Shown piece by piece: positions 25,019-33,381 of a stretch of DNA of 45,155 nt. The position numbers and the translations under genes are program-made. A model generated the notes under the pieces. The model searched no databases. It was not told where the DNA came from and saw only the letters and a program-made list of their open reading frames with translations. The stretch lies in NCBI GenBank assembly GCA_009788055.1, contig WQSG01000022.1:1-45155 (forward strand). Direction: 5' to 3'. Position 1 is the first letter of the stretch. Every line of letters starts with the position of its first letter. This DNA comes from Defluviitaleaceae bacterium. GTDB taxonomy: Bacteria > Bacillota > Clostridia > Lachnospirales > WQUN01.

Positions 25019-26131
25019 ATGTACACGGTAAAAGCAACGGATGGACGGGCGAAACGCGCCGCGCTTCAAACGCCCCACGGCATAATTGAAACGCCCGTAT
25101 TTATGAATGTGGCGACGGCGGCGGCGATTAAAGGCGCGTTGTCGGCGGTGGATTTGAAAAACGCGGGCTGTGAGGTCGCGCTGTGCAACACGTATCATTT
25201 GCACCTGCGCCCGGGTGAGGGCGTTGTGCGGGACATGGGCGGCTTGCAGAAATTCATGGTATGGGACAGGCCAATTTTGACGGATTCGGGCGGGTTTCAG
25301 GTGTTTTCGTTGGGCGCGTTGCGGAAAATCCGCGAAGAGGGCGTTTATTTTTCGTCTCACATAGACGGGCGAAAAATCTTTATGGGGCCCGAGGAGAGCA
25401 TGGAAATTCAGTCCGCCCTTGGCGCGACAATAGCAATGGCGTTCGATGAATGCCCGCCATTCCCCGCAACCCGCGAATATATGAACGACTCTGTTGCGCG
25501 CACAACGCGCTGGCTTTCCCGAAGCGCGGCAAAAATGCAAGAGCTAAACAAAACCGCCGCGCACAAGCAGCTTCTTTTCGGCATAAACCAAGGCGGCATT
25601 TATCCCGATATCCGCAAGCAACACGCGAAAGAAATTTCCGAAATGAACCTTGACGGCTATGCCCTTGGCGGTCTTGCCGTGGGCGAACCCGCCGAAGATA
25701 TGTACAATATATTGGAAGAAACAGTGCCGCACTTGCCCCAAAACAAGCCCACATATTTGATGGGCGTTGGCACACCGCAAAACCTCTTAGAAGCCATAGA
25801 GCGCGGCGTAGACTTTTTCGACTGCGTAATGCCCGCGCGAAACGGCCGCCACGGTCACGTTTTCACATCGCAGGGCAAGCTAAACCTATTCAACGCCCGC
25901 CACGAGCGCGACGACAGTCCCATAGACCCCGCCTGCAACTGCGAAGTATGCCGCACTTTCAGCCGCGCATACATTCGGCATTTGTTCAAGGCAAAAGAAA
26001 TGCTTGCCCTGCGCCTTGCCGTCATGCACAATTTATACTTTTACAACGCGCTCATGCGCGAAGCCCGCGCCGCCATTGAAGCAAACAACTTCGCCACATT
26101 CAAGCGGGGCAAGCTAGAGTGCTTCCGTTAA
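25019..26131 (+). CDS. tgt: tRNA-guanine transglycosylase
   Basis: Tgt exchanges guanine-34 for preQ1 in tRNAs with GUN anticodons, a step of queuosine formation. The catalytic-site motif LTDSGGFQVFSLG begins near residue 86, followed by FGINQGG and YALGGLAVGEP. The second catalytic Asp lies in DCVMPARNGRHG. The zinc site is C-N-C-E-V-C-x(17)-H near 307-331. The start is ATG 25019 with GGAAAGGA 7 nt upstream, giving 370 residues, the usual length. The last 18 nt overlap the convergent rsmA gene. Neighbouring queuosine genes such as queA are not in the window. Confidence 0.96.
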   Translation: MYTVKATDGRAKRAALQTPHGIIETPVFMNVATAAAIKGALSAVDLKNAGCEVALCNTYHLHLRPGEGVVRDMGGLQKFMVWDRPILTDSGGFQVFSLGALRKIREEGVYFSSHIDGRKIFMGPEESMEIQSALGATIAMAFDECPPFPATREYMNDSVARTTRWLSRSAAKMQELNKTAAHKQLLFGINQGGIYPDIRKQHAKEISEMNLDGYALGGLAVGEPAEDMYNILEETVPHLPQNKPTYLMGVGTPQNLLEAIERGVDFFDCVMPARNGRHGHVFTSQGKLNLFNARHERDDSPIDPACNCEVCRTFSRAYIRHLFKAKEMLALRLAVMHNLYFYNALMREARAAIEANNFATFKRGKLECFR

Positions 26132-26956
26132 TTTTGCAAATTGGAAAATATCCAGCGTTTCGCCGCGGGCTTGCGGGTTTATTCCTGCCGCCTCCAATGA
26201 CGCGGCAAGTTCGGTTTTTCCGCCGCCAATGCCCTCCGAATCCAATGCATTAAGAAGAGTTTTGCGCCGCTTGCCAAAAGCGGCGTGTATTATTTTAAAC
26301 ATCTTTTCCTTGTCTGCGGCAACACGCGGCTCGGGCAAAAGACGCAACTGCACCACGGCAGAGTCCACTCCCGGGCGCGGCATAAAGCAGTTTGTGGGCA
26401 CGTTTGCCACAAGGGAAACATCAGCGTGGTACTGCACCGCAAGCGTTAGCGACCCGTAATCCTTGTTGCTCGGCGACGCATTCATCCGCGCCGCAACTTC
26501 CTTCTGTATCATCACGGTGATAGACTCGAAAGGCAGTCCGCTTTCCAACAGCCTAAAAATAACAGGCGTTGTAATATAGTACGGCAAATTTGCCACAACT
26601 TTTATTTTTCGTCCCGCAGGAATAATCTCCGCCAAATCCACGCGAAGGATATCGCCTTGCACTATCGTAAACTTTTCGCCCGTGAACATCACTTGCAGAA
26701 TAGGCACAAGCTGTTTGTCCAGCTCCACTGCAAGAACACTCGCGCCCGCATTAAGCAACGCCTGTGTCATGCCGCCAATCCCCGGCCCAACCTCCAGCAC
26801 CAAATCATCCGCGCCAATTTCTGCCGCCGCGATAATCTTGCCCAAAACGTGGCCGTCAATTAGAAAGTGCTGCCCCAGTTTCTTCTTCGCAAGCAAACCA
26901 TACCGCGCAGAAACCTCTCGTACTCCCGCCGCTGTTGCTAAATTTAGTTCTGTCAT
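26114..26956 (-). CDS. rsmA: 16S rRNA dimethyladenosine transferase
   Basis: RsmA/KsgA dimethylates two adjacent adenosines in helix 45 of 16S rRNA during small-subunit assembly. Family motifs: KKKLGQHFLID at residues 24-34, SAM-binding VLEVGPGIGGMTQALL, and the catalytic NLPYYITTP. The C-terminal domain has the FGKRRKTLLNAL motif. At 280 residues it is full length. Its ATG overlaps the stop of the O-antigen-ligase-like gene (ATGA), so the two are coupled. The 3' end overlaps tgt by 18 nt. Confidence 0.96.
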   Translation of the reverse strand: MTELNLATAAGVREVSARYGLLAKKKLGQHFLIDGHVLGKIIAAAEIGADDLVLEVGPGIGGMTQALLNAGASVLAVELDKQLVPILQVMFTGEKFTIVQGDILRVDLAEIIPAGRKIKVVANLPYYITTPVIFRLLESGLPFESITVMIQKEVAARMNASPSNKDYGSLTLAVQYHADVSLVANVPTNCFMPRPGVDSAVVQLRLLPEPRVAADKEKMFKIIHAAFGKRRKTLLNALDSEGIGGGKTELAASLEAAGINPQARGETLDIFQFAKLTEAL

Positions 26957-28842
26957 TCAGCCCTCCGCATATAATTCAGCCCAAAGCCCACACCAAGAAG
27001 CACGAAGAAAACACCTGTAGAGCCGATGGTGGTATCGGTAGCCATGCTGGACATAAAGTAGGCGGTGATACCGCAGAAAAGACCAAGGCGCAAGCCGTAG
27101 GAGAAAACGGGTTCGCCCTTGGACTTGATGAGGGAGCGGAAGGTGGTGAAAAGGTAAACGCCGAACAAAGCAAGCAGTGCGATTGCAGAAATACCGCCCG
27201 TGGAAATCCATGTTTGCACGATGATATTATGCGCCTTATCCACGATTACATAGGGGGAATTAAAGAAGCGTTGCATGGAAACTATATCGTATTTTGGAAA
27301 TTCGTTGATGAAGGTATCGGGGCCGTAGCCGATAAATAAAGCGCGAGGGCGGAACATAATCGGGAGCGAGCGCGACCAGATGTAGCCGCGGTTTGAGCCC
27401 CAAGTTTCGCGGCCGTAAAAGCCCCACGCGGGGATATCGCGTTGAAGGTCTATGCGCTGAAAGGTGGGCGAAATGCCGTGGATTACTCCGTTTTCGTAGC
27501 CCAGTAAGAATGGAAATTCCGTGCGGTGACGGTATAGGAAAATATCCGCGTATTTGTCAATCCGAACCGTGCGATAATCGGGAATTTGAAAACGATACTC
27601 TATGGGGCGGTTTTCTTCCAAGGGGAAAACATCGCGGCTAAGCGGCTCTATTTCGTTGCCGTTTGCGTCGCGTACCGTAACCCATCCCAGTATCCCCATC
27701 CCGTTTACGGTTAGGCTGAAGATTTCGCCGTCTTCGCCAAGTACGGTCATGGTATTTCCTTCAAAGGCGTAGTCTTGAATTGCGGTTGTATCTGCGCGGA
27801 TGGCTTGCGCCATGCGGTCGAAAATGGTTATGTCCAGCACAGGCGCAAGTGCCATCATGATACCAACAAGCACCACACCCGCCCCCACAACCGAAGCCGC
27901 AATAATTTTCACAGTGCGCCCCGGGCGGCATACAAGGGTCAAAATAAGCGCGAAGGTTGCAACCGCAATGCCCACGTACCCACCCAAAGAGTCGCTTGCA
28001 ATTACGCCAAGCAACATCAAAACGCCGCCTGTAAGCAGTGCCGCTTTTGCATATTTTTTTCCGCTGTACGTAATCCCCGCAAGAAGCAACACCGGGCTTA
28101 CCATTGCCGTATATTTTCCAAAAGTGTTCGGGTTAAACAGTGTGCCGTGCGCCATGTTAAACACAGGATTAATTTGCGAACGGCGCGGCACAAGTTCGCC
28201 GTCAATCATAACAAGCTCCGACATTTGCGCGTCGCCCACGGTGATAAGCCAGCGCGAAAAATCTGTAGAGAAAAAGTCGCGCCCCGTCCATTCCAGCGCG
28301 CCCTGTCCCAAAAACCTAAACTGGCTAACGCCAATCAAACCCATTATAATAGAAGAAAACGCCAGCCCAAAAAGAATCAGCTTCGCATTATCCAAGTCCT
28401 TCACAAAATACATTGCCGCGAAAAACACCACAAAATACGCCAGCCACATTAAAGCACCTTCGCCCCGCGCATACGTACCGAACCACGACGTAAACGTATA
28501 CGGCGAAAGCACTGCGGAAATAATTACAAACACAAGATACACCAGCGAAATAAAAACAGGCGGCCGTCTGAAAAACTCTTTATAATCGGGCATCTTTCCG
28601 CTTGTAATCCAATCGCCGACGCACACAAAAGCAATAACGCCCGCGGCCACATACACAAAAAGCCCTTTCCAATACGTAAACATATCCAGATAAAACCCAC
28701 CGGGAAAATCCCTCGCAGGGAAATACGGCACAAGCTCCGGCGGCAACGGACGCCACACAAACCGCACAATCAGCGGCATAATTGCCACTACCGCCACAAG
28801 CATTACCGCAGATACAATTTCAACAAAAGACTTTTTTTTCAT
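26953..28842 (-). CDS. O-antigen ligase/polymerase-like membrane protein (Wzy_C type)
   Basis: This 629-residue polytopic membrane protein has about twelve hydrophobic helices in two blocks (about 8-340 and 550-625). The large extracytoplasmic loop between them ends in the family motif region GYGPDTFINEFPKYD...DKAHNIIVQTWISTGG, typical of O-antigen ligase and polymerase proteins (PF04932). Such proteins transfer or polymerise lipid-linked glycans at the outer face of the membrane. In a Gram-positive host this would be a wall glycan or exopolysaccharide. The start is ATG 28842 with AAGGAG at 7 nt; TTG 28848 sits on the ribosome binding site. It is coupled to rsmA, and no glycosyltransferases are adjacent. 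The exact activity is inferred from the family only. Confidence 0.85.
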   Translation of the reverse strand: MKKKSFVEIVSAVMLVAVVAIMPLIVRFVWRPLPPELVPYFPARDFPGGFYLDMFTYWKGLFVYVAAGVIAFVCVGDWITSGKMPDYKEFFRRPPVFISLVYLVFVIISAVLSPYTFTSWFGTYARGEGALMWLAYFVVFFAAMYFVKDLDNAKLILFGLAFSSIIMGLIGVSQFRFLGQGALEWTGRDFFSTDFSRWLITVGDAQMSELVMIDGELVPRRSQINPVFNMAHGTLFNPNTFGKYTAMVSPVLLLAGITYSGKKYAKAALLTGGVLMLLGVIASDSLGGYVGIAVATFALILTLVCRPGRTVKIIAASVVGAGVVLVGIMMALAPVLDITIFDRMAQAIRADTTAIQDYAFEGNTMTVLGEDGEIFSLTVNGMGILGWVTVRDANGNEIEPLSRDVFPLEENRPIEYRFQIPDYRTVRIDKYADIFLYRHRTEFPFLLGYENGVIHGISPTFQRIDLQRDIPAWGFYGRETWGSNRGYIWSRSLPIMFRPRALFIGYGPDTFINEFPKYDIVSMQRFFNSPYVIVDKAHNIIVQTWISTGGISAIALLALFGVYLFTTFRSLIKSKGEPVFSYGLRLGLFCGITAYFMSSMATDTTIGSTGVFFVLLGVGFGLNYMRRAE

Positions 28843-28869
28843 ATGCAACTCCTTAAAGATTTAAAGATT

Positions 28870-29020
28870 AAGACCGCGGGGACTCCGTCCCCACTCCCCC
28901 TGCAAGGGATTTCATCCCTTGACCCTATCTTTGAAAACCGCGTACGCGGTTTTCAGGTTAAAGTTTTGATGAAACTTTTTCAAAAGTTTCCGGGGTTTGG
29001 GGCAGAGCCCCAAGGTCTTA
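28870..29020. repeat. Mosaic palindromic repeat copy f
   Basis: The copy lies in the divergent gap between the O-antigen-ligase-like gene (minus) and the sensor kinase (plus), so it cannot be a terminator for either. It is the reverse-complement twin of copy e, including AAGGGATTTCATCCCTT, TGAAAACCGCGTACGCGGTTTTCA, AAACTTTTTCAAAAGTTT and GGGGCAGAGCCCC. The central hairpin differs by GCGT against GCAT on one side only. Confidence 0.92.
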
Positions 29021-29058
29021 GATTTTTTCTTAGCGATTATACCACCCGAGGTGAAAAA

Positions 29059-30351
29059 ATGCGAATTTTTGGGAAACAGTTGTTGTTGTATTTGTGTACG
29101 CTGGTTGTAAGTTTTACTGTGCTGGGTGTTGTGCTGTCAAGGGGGGTGCGGAATTTTCTGGCGGAGCAGAGGGCGGCAGAGCTTGGGAATTTGGCGCGGC
29201 GTGTTGCGGTTTCTATGGAGAATTTTTCGGAGTACGGGATATTTAATTTGCACTTGCTGGGGCGGGAGATTCAGAATATTCATATGTATACGGATGCTAC
29301 CGTGATTATTTTGGACGCGGATTTTAATGTGTTTGTGGCATATGGTTTGCCCGAAGGGGCGGTTGCGCAGATTTATGCGGCGGAACTTGCGCCCGTTATG
29401 TACGGGGAGACGGTGACAGTTTTTGGAACGTCTAATAATCCGTCGCTTGCGCCGCTTTTGGTGGTTGCAGAACCGTTTTGGCTGGGCGGCGAGGTTGCGG
29501 GCGCGGCGTTGGTTGGCGTTTCCATGGCGGCGTTGGACGCGGCGGTTTTCGAGATGCATCGGCTGGTGATTGCCGCTCTGATTTTTGCCGCCGTCTTGGC
29601 GTTTGCACTGCACTTTTTCTCCAGCGGCGCGATTAAAAACAGCGAAACAGCAAAAAATTTGCGGGAACAAGAGCGTCTGCAAAATACATTTATCGCAAAC
29701 CTTTCCCACGATATCCGCTCGCCGCTAACGTCCATGCGCGGCTTCCTTACGGCAATTGAAGACGGCACAATCGGCGCGGAAGAACAGCCCCATTACATCC
29801 GCATAATTCTGGACGAATCCGAACGGCTTATCAAACTCTCCAACGATATTCTGGACATACAAAAAAATCGCGAAGTCGCGCTGGAAAAATCGGTTTTTGA
29901 TATCAACGATGTAATCCGCAAAACCATCATCGGCTTTTCGCGCCGCGTTTTGGAAAAACGACTTATGGTCACAAGCAACTTCGCAAACCCCACAGACATG
30001 GTAGAAGCCGATGAAGAAAAAATACAGCGCGTACTATACAATTTGCTGGACAACGCCGTAAAGTTCACCCCCGAAGACGGCGAAATAACCATAGAAACCA
30101 CCAAGGCAAAAAACAAAGTAACCGTTTCCGTCTCCGACAACGGCCGCGGCATGACAGCCGAAGAACAAAAATATATCTTCGACCGCTTCTACAAAGGCGA
30201 CCCCTCCCGCGGCGAAGACAAAATGGGCAGCGGACTGGGTCTATCCATAGTAAAAACCTTCATCCGCGCCCACAACGAAACCCTCACCACCGAAAGCGCA
30301 CCCGCCAAAGGCAGCGTTTTTACGTTCACACTGCCCGTATCGCATTCATAA
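29059..30351 (+). CDS. Membrane sensor histidine kinase
   Basis: This 430-residue two-component kinase has transmembrane helices at about 7-27 and 168-187 and an extracytoplasmic sensor of about 140 residues between them. The sensor has a PAS-like (sCACHE) pattern: MYTDATVIILDADFNVFVAYG. The HisKA box FIANLSHDIRSPLTSMRG gives His217. The ATPase domain has LYNLLDNAVKFT, SDNGRGM and GSGLGLSIVKTF. The start is ATG 29059 with GAGGTG 5 nt upstream; the longer frame back to 28843 is translated from repeat copy f and should be ignored. No response-regulator gene adjoins it, so its partner is elsewhere. The architecture resembles PhoR/WalK-type kinases. Confidence 0.9.
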   Translation: MRIFGKQLLLYLCTLVVSFTVLGVVLSRGVRNFLAEQRAAELGNLARRVAVSMENFSEYGIFNLHLLGREIQNIHMYTDATVIILDADFNVFVAYGLPEGAVAQIYAAELAPVMYGETVTVFGTSNNPSLAPLLVVAEPFWLGGEVAGAALVGVSMAALDAAVFEMHRLVIAALIFAAVLAFALHFFSSGAIKNSETAKNLREQERLQNTFIANLSHDIRSPLTSMRGFLTAIEDGTIGAEEQPHYIRIILDESERLIKLSNDILDIQKNREVALEKSVFDINDVIRKTIIGFSRRVLEKRLMVTSNFANPTDMVEADEEKIQRVLYNLLDNAVKFTPEDGEITIETTKAKNKVTVSVSDNGRGMTAEEQKYIFDRFYKGDPSRGEDKMGSGLGLSIVKTFIRAHNETLTTESAPAKGSVFTFTLPVSHS

Positions 30352-30558
30352 GTTCTCGGATAAGTTCTCGGGGACGCTGTCCCCGAACCCCTGCAAACTT
30401 TTTGAAAAAAGTTTGAACAAAAACTTTAAATTTTGACTAGCGATAAGCTATCCAACGCAACTCAAAAACCCGCGCGAATTGCGCGGGTTTTTCGTTAAAG
30501 TTTTGATGAAACTTTTTCAAAAGTTTCCGGGGTTCGGGGCAGAGCCCCGAGGTCTTTT
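30352..30558. repeat. Mosaic palindromic repeat copy g (full composite)
   Basis: The copy lies between the convergent sensor kinase and dpaB. Modules: GGGGACGCTGTCCCC cap; AAACTTTTTGAAAAAAGTTT hairpin; linker GACTAGCGATAAGCTATC then CAACGC, the reverse complement of the linker in copy c; centre AAAACCCGCGCGAATTGCGCGGGTTTT; AAACTTTTTCAAAAGTTT hairpin; GGGGCAGAGCCCC cap and GGTCTT. Confidence 0.9.
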
Positions 30559-30570
30559 CCCCGAGGTTTT

Positions 30571-31158
30571 TTACTTATGCGCGATAATCGAAGGCTGAAT
30601 CTGCCTGCCCTCCAGCGCGTGTGCCAAGGCTTCTTCAAGGAGGGAGAGGTCGGCGGTCATGCTGGCGGGTTTTTTTGTTGGATTGTCTTGCCCGAAGGGG
30701 ACGAAGAAGAAGTTTTTTGTGTTGTAAAGTTTGGTGATGTTCATGCCGTTCATGCCTAATGCGTCGTTGGAGAAAAGGGCAAGGAGGACGGGGCTTCCGT
30801 TGCGAAGGGTCGCCTTGGTTGCCAGAAGAACAGGCCCGTCTGAAATGCCGTTGGCGAGTTTGGCAATGGTGTTGCCCGTGGCGGGCGCGATTATCATGGT
30901 GTCCATGGGGTTGTCGGGGCCGAAGGTTTCGGCTTCGTTTATTGTGCTTATCGGCTTGTTGCCTGTGATTTCTTCAAGTGTTTTTAAGAATGTGTCTTTG
31001 TCGTGAAAACGGGAACTGTGCTCGAACACGTTTTCGGAAACTACGGGGAAAATGTCTGCCCCCTGTGCCTTTAGTTTTTTCAGCGGCTCTATTATTTCCA
31101 AAATGGTGCAGTACGAGCCTGTGATTCCAAATCCTATTTTTTTGCCTTCAAGTTTCAT
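30571..31158 (-). CDS. dpaB: Dipicolinate synthase subunit B
   Basis: This 195-residue flavoprotein-like subunit (SpoVFB) works with DpaA to convert dihydrodipicolinate into dipicolinic acid, the calcium chelator of the spore core. The FMN-binding flavoprotein fold is visible: KIGFGITGSYCTI at the N-terminus, APATGNTIAKLANGI and PVLLALFSNDALG further on. It overlaps dpaA by the ATGA, so both are made from one message in the mother cell. The length matches the family. Confidence 0.95.
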   Translation of the reverse strand: MKLEGKKIGFGITGSYCTILEIIEPLKKLKAQGADIFPVVSENVFEHSSRFHDKDTFLKTLEEITGNKPISTINEAETFGPDNPMDTMIIAPATGNTIAKLANGISDGPVLLATKATLRNGSPVLLALFSNDALGMNGMNITKLYNTKNFFFVPFGQDNPTKKPASMTADLSLLEEALAHALEGRQIQPSIIAHK

Positions 31159-31922
31159 TTTCGTTTCCTCCCCTGCAATACGCGGTGTATATATTCGCCC
31201 AGAATTTCGCCTGCCGTTTTTGCCGCAAACTTGCCGGGGATGCCGGGTAAAAGTGCGGATTTTTCGTTAAGTTTTTTTGCGTATTCGATATCAAAACCAT
31301 ATGGGCTTGACGCGATATCTATCATCATTGCGTTGTCTGTTTTGTGCAATGATTTGTTGCACAAAAGCCGTGTTGGTACGGTGTTTATTATTACGTCAAA
31401 TACCGTTTTTTCAAAAAGTTGTGGCAGATAAATAGGAACTATGCCGTCTTTGCGTGCCGCGTCTTCTTTGGCGGTGTTGCGCACAACGGTGTACACTTTT
31501 GCGTCCAAGCCTTTTAGCCGCTTGCACAAATCGCTTCCGCAAATTCCGTAGCCTATTACAAGAATGCGACTGTTCGCAATAGTTTCGTTGCGGTTTGCTA
31601 TAAGATACGCAATCACGCCTTCGCTGGTTGGTACGGCATTTTTTTCCGCAACACATTTTTCTTCTATCATTGCGTGGTATTCCAGCCCGTGTTTTTCGCA
31701 TTCGGCGGCCAGTTTTGCGTTGCTTACCCCCGTAAAAACAGGCGTTCCTTTTTCCAGCCCCGCAAAAAAGCCGCCGTCATATTCGCAAAAATTCACGTCG
31801 CCTTTAAACGGAAAAATAATAAAATCCGAGCCTTTATCTGCATCAAAAGTGTATCCGCTATTTTTTAGATAGTTTTCGCAATGGTCGTAACGCGCATCAT
31901 CTTTCAAAATAATCCCGTTCAT
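31155..31922 (-). CDS. dpaA: Dipicolinate synthase subunit A
   Basis: DpaA (SpoVFA) is the dehydrogenase subunit of dipicolinate synthase. Residues 1-110 form its N-terminal domain. The Rossmann NAD(P)-binding motif ILVIGYGICGSDLCKRL begins near 120. The segment FDVIINTVPTRLL and the C-terminal SSPYGFDIEYAKKL are typical of the family. The start ATG 31922 has GGGGAG at 7 nt; an in-frame GTG at 31937 is less likely. At 255 residues it is somewhat shorter than the Bacillus protein but has all expected segments. A sigma-K-type promoter lies directly upstream. Confidence 0.93.
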   Translation of the reverse strand: MNGIILKDDARYDHCENYLKNSGYTFDADKGSDFIIFPFKGDVNFCEYDGGFFAGLEKGTPVFTGVSNAKLAAECEKHGLEYHAMIEEKCVAEKNAVPTSEGVIAYLIANRNETIANSRILVIGYGICGSDLCKRLKGLDAKVYTVVRNTAKEDAARKDGIVPIYLPQLFEKTVFDVIINTVPTRLLCNKSLHKTDNAMMIDIASSPYGFDIEYAKKLNEKSALLPGIPGKFAAKTAGEILGEYIHRVLQGRKRK

Positions 31923-31948
31923 GCGATTGCTCCCCACACCCTTTTTTG

Positions 31949-31976
31949 TATCCTATGCGAACACGCAGTAACTTGT
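31949..31976 (-). promoter_or_regulatory. Candidate sigma-K promoter of dpaAB
   Basis: On the minus strand CATAGGATA (31949-31957) matches the sigma-K -10 consensus CATAnnnTA exactly, and AC (31975-31976) lies 17 nt upstream as expected for the -35. In Bacillus spoVF is a sigma-K operon, so position, match and function agree. Confidence 0.65.
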
Positions 31977-32020
31977 CACAGCATATAAATGTTTTATAGC
32001 GCAAAAAAGGAATGATAACC

Positions 32021-32977
32021 ATGATAAAACATATGTTTGCAGGCGCGATAACGCCAAACGGTTTTGTAGATTTTTTTTCGCACATAATGCCCGCGGAGAA
32101 AGCCAAAACGCGATATTTGTTGAAGGGTTCGTCGGGTTCGGGCAAAAGCACATTTATGAAGAAAATCGCGGCAGAATTTGAAGCCGCGGGCATAGCAACA
32201 GAACACTTCCATTGCTCCAACGACCCAGAAAGCCTTGACGCGCTTGCCGTCCCGCAAAACGGACTATGCATCACAGACGCAACCGCGCCCCATTCCCACG
32301 ACCCGCAATTTCCCGCCGTGATTGACAAAATAATAGACTTTGCAAATTTTTTGGACGCGCAAAAACTAGCCCCTCATCTTAACGAATTAAAATCCCTAAC
32401 CCACGCCAAGAAGCTTCAAAACGAAAAAACCGCCGCATATTTGGCGGCGGCGGGAATCCTTTATCTTGCGGAAAATAAAGCTTCCGACAGCGCGACAGAA
32501 AAACATCACCTACACGAACACGTTACCGAGTGGCTGAAACGCCTTTCCATCCACAACACATTTGAACCCTTCGGCACAGACCGAAAACTCTTCCTAAGTG
32601 CCGTAACCCCCGACGGATATGTAAACTTTGCCGCAGACTATTTTGCCGACTGCAAGTTGCAGTGCCTGTTTCAGAAATTCGGCACGGCTTCCCACTGCTT
32701 CCTCGCAGAACTAAAAAACCGCGTAAACGCGGCAGGCTTCAACACCGAAAGCTTCCACAACCCCATTGCCCCCGAACGGCTGGACTATCTTCATCTGCCC
32801 CAACTAAAAATCGCTTTCTCCGCCACAACGGGCAACCTCCCCTCCGCCGAACCATTCAATGCGGTTCTTTCCGCCGCGATAAATTCCATGCGCCAATCAA
32901 AAATACACCACGCCAAGCTGGAAGAAATCTACGCCAACGCAATGGATTTTAACGGCGTTGAACGGATAGTAATTTAA
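32021..32977 (+). CDS. P-loop ATPase/kinase-like protein with duplicated halves (PRK06851 type)
   Basis: This protein of about 318 residues has unknown role and belongs to a family of tandemly duplicated P-loop proteins common in spore-formers. The first half has a good Walker A (KGSSGSGKSTFMKKIA), then HFHCSNDPESLDALAVPQNG and DATAPHSHDP. The second half (from about 190) repeats the plan: LFLSAVTPDGYVNF aligns with MFAGAITPNGFVDF, and FHNPIAPERLDYLHLPQLK with the earlier FHCSNDPESLD segment. Its own P-loop is degenerate (FQKFGTASHCF, no GKT/S). Only the first site should bind nucleotide. I choose ATG 32021 because AAAAAAGG is about 10 nt upstream; ATG 32012 would touch it. It is divergent from dpaAB. 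Confidence 0.8.
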   Translation: MIKHMFAGAITPNGFVDFFSHIMPAEKAKTRYLLKGSSGSGKSTFMKKIAAEFEAAGIATEHFHCSNDPESLDALAVPQNGLCITDATAPHSHDPQFPAVIDKIIDFANFLDAQKLAPHLNELKSLTHAKKLQNEKTAAYLAAAGILYLAENKASDSATEKHHLHEHVTEWLKRLSIHNTFEPFGTDRKLFLSAVTPDGYVNFAADYFADCKLQCLFQKFGTASHCFLAELKNRVNAAGFNTESFHNPIAPERLDYLHLPQLKIAFSATTGNLPSAEPFNAVLSAAINSMRQSKIHHAKLEEIYANAMDFNGVERIVI

Positions 32978-33016
32978 GGTGTGTTTGAAAACACGTAATA
33001 AAAACCGCGCATTCGA

Positions 33017-33376
33017 GAGTGCTGGCATAAAACAGGTTTCATAAAACCCCTAAAATTAAAGGAAATCAGCCAAGCCAAGGGACTCTATCAAGGCGACAAA
33101 AGTCGCCTTTTCCTACGAAAGTTTGAAAAAAGACTTTTGCCTGCACTTCTCCCCAACAGAACCATTGTTATGGACAGGGCTTCTTTTCACAGGAATAGCC
33201 GGCTTGCTCCGCTTGCAGAAAAGTTTAGACACAGAATTGTATTTCTCTCACCTTACAGCCCGGAGCTTAACGACATCGAACCCGTTTGGTCTTGGCTGAA
33301 AAATCGGCTTCGCAAGGTTCTTCCTTATTTTGATGATTTCGATTCCGCTTTGGAAGACTGTTTTAAGGTTGTTTGA
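33017..33376 (+). pseudogene. IS630-family transposase remnant (C-terminal part)
   Basis: About 120 codons of the DDE domain remain: LKLKEISQAKGLYQGDKSR, then TIVMDRASFHRNSRL with the second catalytic Asp. FLSPYSPELNDIEPVWSWLK follows and holds the final Glu. The N-terminal part with the first Asp and the HTH is missing, and no start codon suits. No terminal inverted repeats are found. Just upstream (33000-33014) lies half of a CGCG central hairpin of the mosaic repeat type, cut off at the loop. This is an old, immobile fragment. Confidence 0.8.
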
Positions 33377-33381
33377 GTATA

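Noticed and set aside
28843-29058. N-terminal extension MKLFQKFPGFGAEPQGL of the sensor kinase and its lookalikes at other genes
   Set aside because: The peptide is the translation of the AAACTTTTTCAAAAGTTT and GGGGCAGAGCCCC repeat modules; true starts with good ribosome binding sites lie downstream.
33017-33376. Active insertion sequence
   Set aside because: The transposase lacks its N-terminal half and no terminal inverted repeats or target duplication are visible.
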